A stretch of 64,000 nucleotides of DNA from Cylindrotheca closterium (lineage: Eukaryota; Bacillariophyta; Bacillariophyceae; Bacillariales; Bacillariaceae): positions 188,599 to 252,598 of the forward strand of contig CAKOGP040000002.1 of the NCBI GenBank assembly GCA_933822405.4. The letters are read 5' to 3'. Position numbers and translations under genes: made by a program. The notes beneath the pieces are model-generated. The model made no database searches. It was not told the DNA's origin and was given only the letters and a program-made list of their open reading frames with translations. Below are positions 59,401-64,000 of this stretch, one piece after another. How positions within the stretch are numbered: position 1 is the first letter of the stretch; every line of letters begins with the position of its first letter.

Positions 59401-61224
59401 TTATAGGTCGTCTTGGTTGAGGCGAGAAAATGCCATGACAGTTCCACGGTGTCCGCGAACAACGCGAACGGTGCCGTCCATGTAAATAACATCGACATAG
59501 GCTACACCGTGACCTCCAATAGGTCGTGTAAAGGCAAAGTTCATTTGACCATTCTTGTCCATTACAGTGGGGACAGTAGCTCCCATCAAGAGTTGGACAG
59601 CGAGTAGCTTGGCTCGTTCACCAAAGGTGTGCTTTGGTGGATGGAGGGTGAACAATTGGTTCCATGCCTTAATGTCAGCGATATCATTGCTTGGCTGCAA
59701 CTTTCCGCCCGTGAACCAAATAGAGTGTCTATTTGGTACCTTGGGATCGGGTAGGCTGTAACCATAGGTAGTCATGATTCCCTTAATGGGACGGGCAACA
59801 TCCTTGTTGGGAGCCTCGGGGAATGCTCTCAAAGCGTATCCAGGTTCAATTGTGAAAGCAGTCACAATGTGGTAGGTGCGAATGGTCGAGTTATCGTTCT
59901 CGACTTCGTCACGTAGTGACTTTGGCACGGCTTGAAGGATCATTGCTCTTTCGGCTTCACTGACTGCTTCAATAGGATTGAAATTTCCTTGAATGCTGCA
60001 AATGATGTTGGTTGGGGAGAACATATCAAAGGACATGCGACCCATGGTATACAATGGGTCCCCAGCTTCGTTCTCACCAAGGCAACCAAAGTAGGTAGGC
60101 TTTGAAAGCTGTAGCCACATGCCATCCAGAGTTTGACCGGACAGCAGGGCCGAGGACAGAGTGCTTGAATGGTGCTGAAGGAGGACATCGAGAGAATCCT
60201 TGAATTCTTCAGACTCGACATCGCCCTTGGTCTTTTCAAGAGTTTGCAAGAGGTTATCACGAGCCTTGGTCATGTTCTTCTGGAAGGTGTAGATGGGGTT
60301 TTCGTCGAGAGTGATCTCATCGACACCTTCTTCCACAAAGTGGACTTCTTCATCCTGGCGGCTTGAAACGTGAGCAACAGACTCGAACGGACTGTCCTCA
60401 TCCTCCACATAGTGCACCTCAGCCTCGCGATCAATGGGAGTCATTGCATCTTGAGTCTGATGAGGAGGGGGAGAAGGAGAATTGCCTCTACCCTCCATCT
60501 TGACTTCTTGAGGAGGTACAGCATGTGGGTTCAAGGAAAGATCAGTTGGATGGAACATGAACGATTTTGCAGCGGGTGCAGCGGGTTCACGATCAACCTC
60601 CTTGCTTTTACCAAGGTTTCTACGCTTGGTGGACTGCTTCTCTTCCTCTAGTGGCTCAAGTCGATCTTCAGGATGAAGCAAGAGAGCCTCCAACTCAGCT
60701 TCTGAAAGCGATTCCTCAGGTGTGTCTAGACTTCGCTTCAAGTTCTCAGATCCAAAGGATGAGCCAGAAACATAAGATGGAGGGGAAAAGGGATTGGAAG
60801 CTCCAGCACTTCGATCCACAACTATTCCATGGTGGCTGGATAGCCTCGAATCGAATTGATAAAAGTCTCTGTCCACATGGGTGTGATGAGTCTCTTCCTG
60901 GTGGGTCCACTTGCGGTGCCACTCTTGTGCCATCATTGCAGCATCGTTGGTGTCTCGCATCGAAATTCCCTGACGATAAGCATCATTATAAAACTGTTCA
61001 CTGACTCTTCGAGAGACAGGACGAATGCTCTTCGGTCCTCCACCAGATTTCAGCGGATCGGGATTGAGAATTCGCATCGCAGTGGGTCTAACGATGGAGG
61101 ATGCTGGAATATCAAAGTTGTATATATCTGAATACTCCTCGCTCAGCTCCAGTTGATCATCATCTAGGCTGTTGAACCTTGGGGAGCCCAAGAATATTGG
61201 TTCTTCTAGCGCCAAGGACGCCAT
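59401..61224 (-). CDS. Conserved stramenopile-type protein, possible fibrillin-like C-terminus
   Basis: 607 residues, one exon. Residues 1-330 are polar, with acidic repeats such as EVHYVEDEDSPFESV and EVHFVEEGVDE, and look disordered. The C-terminal 250 residues are folded: LDGMWLQLSKPTYFGCLGENEAGDPLYTMGRMSFDMF, GYSLPDPKVPNRHSIWFTGGKL, and the close DGTVRVVRGHRGTVMAFSRL. This last motif resembles the end of plastid lipid-associated/fibrillin domains, but no plastid signal is present and the match is weak. I do not know its function. Confidence 0.7.
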   Translation of the reverse strand: MASLALEEPIFLGSPRFNSLDDDQLELSEEYSDIYNFDIPASSIVRPTAMRILNPDPLKSGGGPKSIRPVSRRVSEQFYNDAYRQGISMRDTNDAAMMAQEWHRKWTHQEETHHTHVDRDFYQFDSRLSSHHGIVVDRSAGASNPFSPPSYVSGSSFGSENLKRSLDTPEESLSEAELEALLLHPEDRLEPLEEEKQSTKRRNLGKSKEVDREPAAPAAKSFMFHPTDLSLNPHAVPPQEVKMEGRGNSPSPPPHQTQDAMTPIDREAEVHYVEDEDSPFESVAHVSSRQDEEVHFVEEGVDEITLDENPIYTFQKNMTKARDNLLQTLEKTKGDVESEEFKDSLDVLLQHHSSTLSSALLSGQTLDGMWLQLSKPTYFGCLGENEAGDPLYTMGRMSFDMFSPTNIICSIQGNFNPIEAVSEAERAMILQAVPKSLRDEVENDNSTIRTYHIVTAFTIEPGYALRAFPEAPNKDVARPIKGIMTTYGYSLPDPKVPNRHSIWFTGGKLQPSNDIADIKAWNQLFTLHPPKHTFGERAKLLAVQLLMGATVPTVMDKNGQMNFAFTRPIGGHGVAYVDVIYMDGTVRVVRGHRGTVMAFSRLNQDDL

Positions 61225-61982
61225 TAGATTGATTGGGGGTGTTTTGTTTGGTGTTTGTTTAGTTGTGCGGAATGCGAGAAGGGAAAAAGGAAAAGCAGCT
61301 GTTTGGTGCCAGTGGTTTATCGTGTTCGAGGGGCAAGGGATCAGGTGATGTGCGTCGGCTTAAAAAGGTTGCAATGTTTTCTATCTTGAGCCCTTTTCCG
61401 TACATTTCGAACGTGGATTGGACACTTTGTATCTGTCAAAAAACCAGACCGAAGCGTTCCATAGGTAATCATTTAACAAAAACGTGCATCACTCAACATT
61501 TCCACTGAAATTCCGCTTGAACTTCTGACGTTCTAATGGAACGGTTTATTAGATTATTGCTTGGATTGATATTCTTGGCTTACGTACCCCAACCCAAGAA
61601 GAAAGTTCTGTAGAATTCTACCGAACAAAAATACTTGATCGGCGAAATTATTTGTTTGATCGGCAAATAAGACCCGCTTGACGTGCGTATGCCTTGCTTG
61701 ATCAGAAGCGAAGGCTGCGATGGTCGAATGAGTCAGAGGGTCGTTTCCGGCATTGTACTGTATGTAGGTAGCGTCTGTATGTATGTGCTGAACTTTGTTC
61801 AAAACGAAGTCGGCATCTGCAACGGCTATCAAGCCGGCAGACTATTTGTCATAAATAGTGCTGGTCACATCAAGCCAGCCCAACAAGCGTTGCATCACCT
61901 TTTGAAGAAACGAGTCGCCAAAGTGAGATTGCCTCAATCGTCGTCACATTGTGCATCATAAACAACATTAAACATTTGAAAG
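61225..61982. other. Divergent intergenic region, no gene seen
   Basis: 758 bp between the 607-residue gene (minus) and the ankyrin gene (plus). Short frames only, without recognisable content; no tRNA noticed. Confidence 0.5.
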
Positions 61983-63848
61983 ATGTCGTCGCTTTTCTGC
62001 AATGCACCTAAAGATAATACCTTAGACAAAGGGATCGATAGAAAGAACTCTGGAGTCGGTGACACTTACAGTGTTGGCCCCTCCTTTTCTGAGAATGGTG
62101 GTCAAGCTCCATTTGATGGAGATGAGACCGAAATGGACTACGACACTGGAGCCTCCGAGTTGTACCGTGCCATCGAAGCCAGAGATTGGGATACTGCGCT
62201 GGCTCGCCTAGAAGCCAACCCTAATGAAGCCAAGGCTTGGGTGTCAAGAAAGGAGTACAACTCGGATCGCATCCGGTGGCGCTTGTTGCCTCTGCATGCC
62301 ACATGTATCTTCCGATCGCCATTGGCGTTGATAGAATCTCTTGTGGATATCTATCCAGAGGCTACACAAAGAAAAGATGATCAAGGAATGATGCCTATCC
62401 ATTTGGCCTGCAGAAACGGAGCTTCCAAGGGAGTTGTTCTTACTTTGCTTACCGCTTACCCTTCGTCGGTCAATGCCAAGGATCGCAAGGGCCGCACACC
62501 TCTCGATTTGGTCGAATCCAGTAATTCGCAAAATGTAGGAGTTGTGGGTGAAGCTATTCGGGAATTCGTTGTGGAGCAAGGTGCCAAAATCGAACCTCTT
62601 CCAGAAGATAAACAAGAACAAGCACCACGAACTACCGGTACCACAAGATCAGCAGCAGCACCATCAATGGTCGTTCAAGAAACCACCAACGAGGTTGACT
62701 ACGAGAACCGCACAATTCTATTTCGCCTTTTGATGAAGAAGGATTGGGAAGCCGCTACTGCTCGTGCTGAAGCTTTCCCGGAAGAGGCTGCAACTTGGAT
62801 TGCCACCAAGGGTTTCAATGGAGCTCTTCGATTTCTTCCTCTTCACAAAGCTTGCGTCTTGCAGCCACCAGACGAAGTTATCGAAGCAATCATTGCAGCC
62901 TACCCTAATGGCGCCAAGTCCCAAGATCAAGACGGATGGCTGCCTGCCCACTGTGCTTGTTTCTACGGCGCCAAGCCTTCCACCATCAAGGTCCTTCTTG
63001 ATGCCAACCCCAGAGGAGCACAACTGAAGGACGACGAAGGACGTCTTCCTTTGCACTATGCATGCCTCAAGGGAGCTTCCCAAAAGGTTGTTGATCTCCT
63101 TCTTGAAACCTTTGTCAAGGGAGCGATGAGCAAGGATGACGAGGGACGTCTTCCCATTCATCACGCTTGTTCCAAGGGAGCCCCAGAGGGAGTCATTGAT
63201 ACTCTTTTGAAGGCTTCTCCAAAGGGAGCCCAAACCAAGGATGACCAAGGACGTCTCGCCTTGCATCATGCCTGCAGAAAGTCTTCGTCGGAACGTGTTG
63301 TTCGCACCTTGCTTCGTGTGTACCCACGTGCTGCACAAATCAAGGACGATCAAGACAAGTTGCCCGTCCACTACGCATGTCAACATGGTGTGAATCCAAA
63401 TGTTGTAAACATCTTGCTCACAACTCACCCCGAGAGTATCAATGTGAAGAACGGATTTGGGTATACACCCTTGGCCGAAGCCAGAGCCGTTGACAATACC
63501 AAGATGGAACCCATCATTCATGTTCTTGAGAAGTTCAAGGTTGAGCAAGACAAGATCAAGGTTGACTCTGGAGAAAATGCCATCTTTGAAGCCAAACTTG
63601 ATGCCTTGACCCGACGAGTGATGCACCTTGAAAAGTTGGTTGGAAACGCCATGGATATGGGAGTTGAAATCAAGGGCAGTGTACAGAACGTGAAGGACCC
63701 TTACGTCTTGATTGATAGAATGGCTGATCGTCTTGCAAATTTGGACGTTACTGAGGAATTGGAGCCCTTGGAGACCTCGGGAGCACTCGCAAAGCAAGAA
63801 AAGACAACAAAACGGCGATTTTTGAGCCGAGGAAGAACGCGCAATTAA
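61983..63848 (+). CDS. Ankyrin-repeat protein, diatom type
   Basis: 621 residues, one exon. Two parallel regions each begin with a YRAIEARDWDTALARLEANP-like helix (and FRLLMKKDWEAATARAEAFP) and continue into ankyrin repeats of about 35 residues: GRLPLHYACLKGASQKVVDLLL, GRLPIHHACSKGAPEGVIDTLL, GRLALHHACRKSSSERVVRTLL and DKLPVHYACQHGVNPNVVNILL. The linker pattern GA-KDDEGRLP is very regular. A coiled-coil-like segment (FEAKLDALTRRVMHLEKLVGNAMDMG) and a basic end (TTKRRFLSRGRTRN) follow. A protein-interaction scaffold; partner unknown. The 397-residue minus-strand frame across it is a shadow. Confidence 0.85.
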   Translation: MSSLFCNAPKDNTLDKGIDRKNSGVGDTYSVGPSFSENGGQAPFDGDETEMDYDTGASELYRAIEARDWDTALARLEANPNEAKAWVSRKEYNSDRIRWRLLPLHATCIFRSPLALIESLVDIYPEATQRKDDQGMMPIHLACRNGASKGVVLTLLTAYPSSVNAKDRKGRTPLDLVESSNSQNVGVVGEAIREFVVEQGAKIEPLPEDKQEQAPRTTGTTRSAAAPSMVVQETTNEVDYENRTILFRLLMKKDWEAATARAEAFPEEAATWIATKGFNGALRFLPLHKACVLQPPDEVIEAIIAAYPNGAKSQDQDGWLPAHCACFYGAKPSTIKVLLDANPRGAQLKDDEGRLPLHYACLKGASQKVVDLLLETFVKGAMSKDDEGRLPIHHACSKGAPEGVIDTLLKASPKGAQTKDDQGRLALHHACRKSSSERVVRTLLRVYPRAAQIKDDQDKLPVHYACQHGVNPNVVNILLTTHPESINVKNGFGYTPLAEARAVDNTKMEPIIHVLEKFKVEQDKIKVDSGENAIFEAKLDALTRRVMHLEKLVGNAMDMGVEIKGSVQNVKDPYVLIDRMADRLANLDVTEELEPLETSGALAKQEKTTKRRFLSRGRTRN

Positions 63849-64000
63849 TAAGAATTGCCAGCAGTCATGATCTGTGGTCATCGAAGCTTGTGTTCTTCTC
63901 TCTCCGCTCAAATCTCATTGATCCCTATGTCGTGCAAGGGGAAAGCAGAATCGTTTCCTGGAGCTTGGAGTAGTCACTCTCTAATAGTAGTGCTACCCAG

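Noticed and set aside
62718..63911. 397-codon minus-strand frame
   Set aside because: Antisense shadow of the ankyrin-repeat gene; its regularity comes from the repeats.

Overview
The window is nuclear DNA of a photosynthetic stramenopile, most probably a diatom and perhaps a raphid pennate; the species call is weak. The evidence is short GT-AG introns with one likely GC-AG intron, single genes packed on both strands, and several predicted proteins with a signal peptide that ends in a diatom-type ASA-FAP-like plastid motif (cyclophilin, a lumen-like protein, an FNR-like reductase, a SET methyltransferase). There is no prokaryotic operon logic, but several gene pairs are head-to-head over short shared upstream regions.

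Layout. 1-2.5 kb: two tandem gelsolin/severin-like genes ending in CaaX boxes and a small KCTD-type BTB protein. 3.2-7.4 kb: a RING plus GAF-like regulator and an ankyrin protein. 7.7-9.4 kb: a divergent pair of plastid-targeted proteins (cyclophilin and a probable lumen protein). 9.5-14.7 kb: DBP10/DDX54 helicase, cytosolic ribosomal protein uS19 (RPS15) and a TCAIM/DUF4460 mitochondrial protein. 15-19.4 kb: an eight-exon 5-oxoprolinase. 19.5-24.4 kb: HMG-box protein, a methyltransferase, a membrane protein split by an assembly gap, and an alanine-rich secreted protein. 25-36.7 kb: FTCD cyclodeaminase domain protein, aspartyl beta-hydroxylase-like protein, COX6B, a UBE2W-like E2 with a signal peptide, SET methyltransferase, a PstS-like membrane-anchored phosphate-binding protein, a urea transporter with a mitochondrial-type presequence, and a TAPT1 protein.

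37.3-50.7 kb is a repeat island. It is an array of LEA-like, highly charged repeat proteins, all on the minus strand. From 38297 to 50434 it is built of two complete and one partial copy of a 5350-bp unit that appear identical. Each intact main-class gene has a conserved inverted repeat upstream, and several members are decayed.

51.3-64 kb: a RelA/SpoT-like domain fused to kinesin-light-chain-type TPRs, a cluster of strong hairpins, a class I glutamine amidotransferase, the FNR-like reductase, a protein with VHL-like beta domains, a ubiquitin-nickel superoxide dismutase fusion, a conserved protein with a possible fibrillin-like end, and an ankyrin protein.

The most striking items are the ubiquitin-NiSOD fusion (ubiquitin acting as a cleavable leader that exposes the Ni-binding His), the 5350-bp tandem LEA-like array with its palindromic upstream element, the RelA/SpoT-TPR fusion next to the hairpin cluster, and the targeting sequences on the urea transporter and the UBE2W-like E2. 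All function calls are from sequence reading only.
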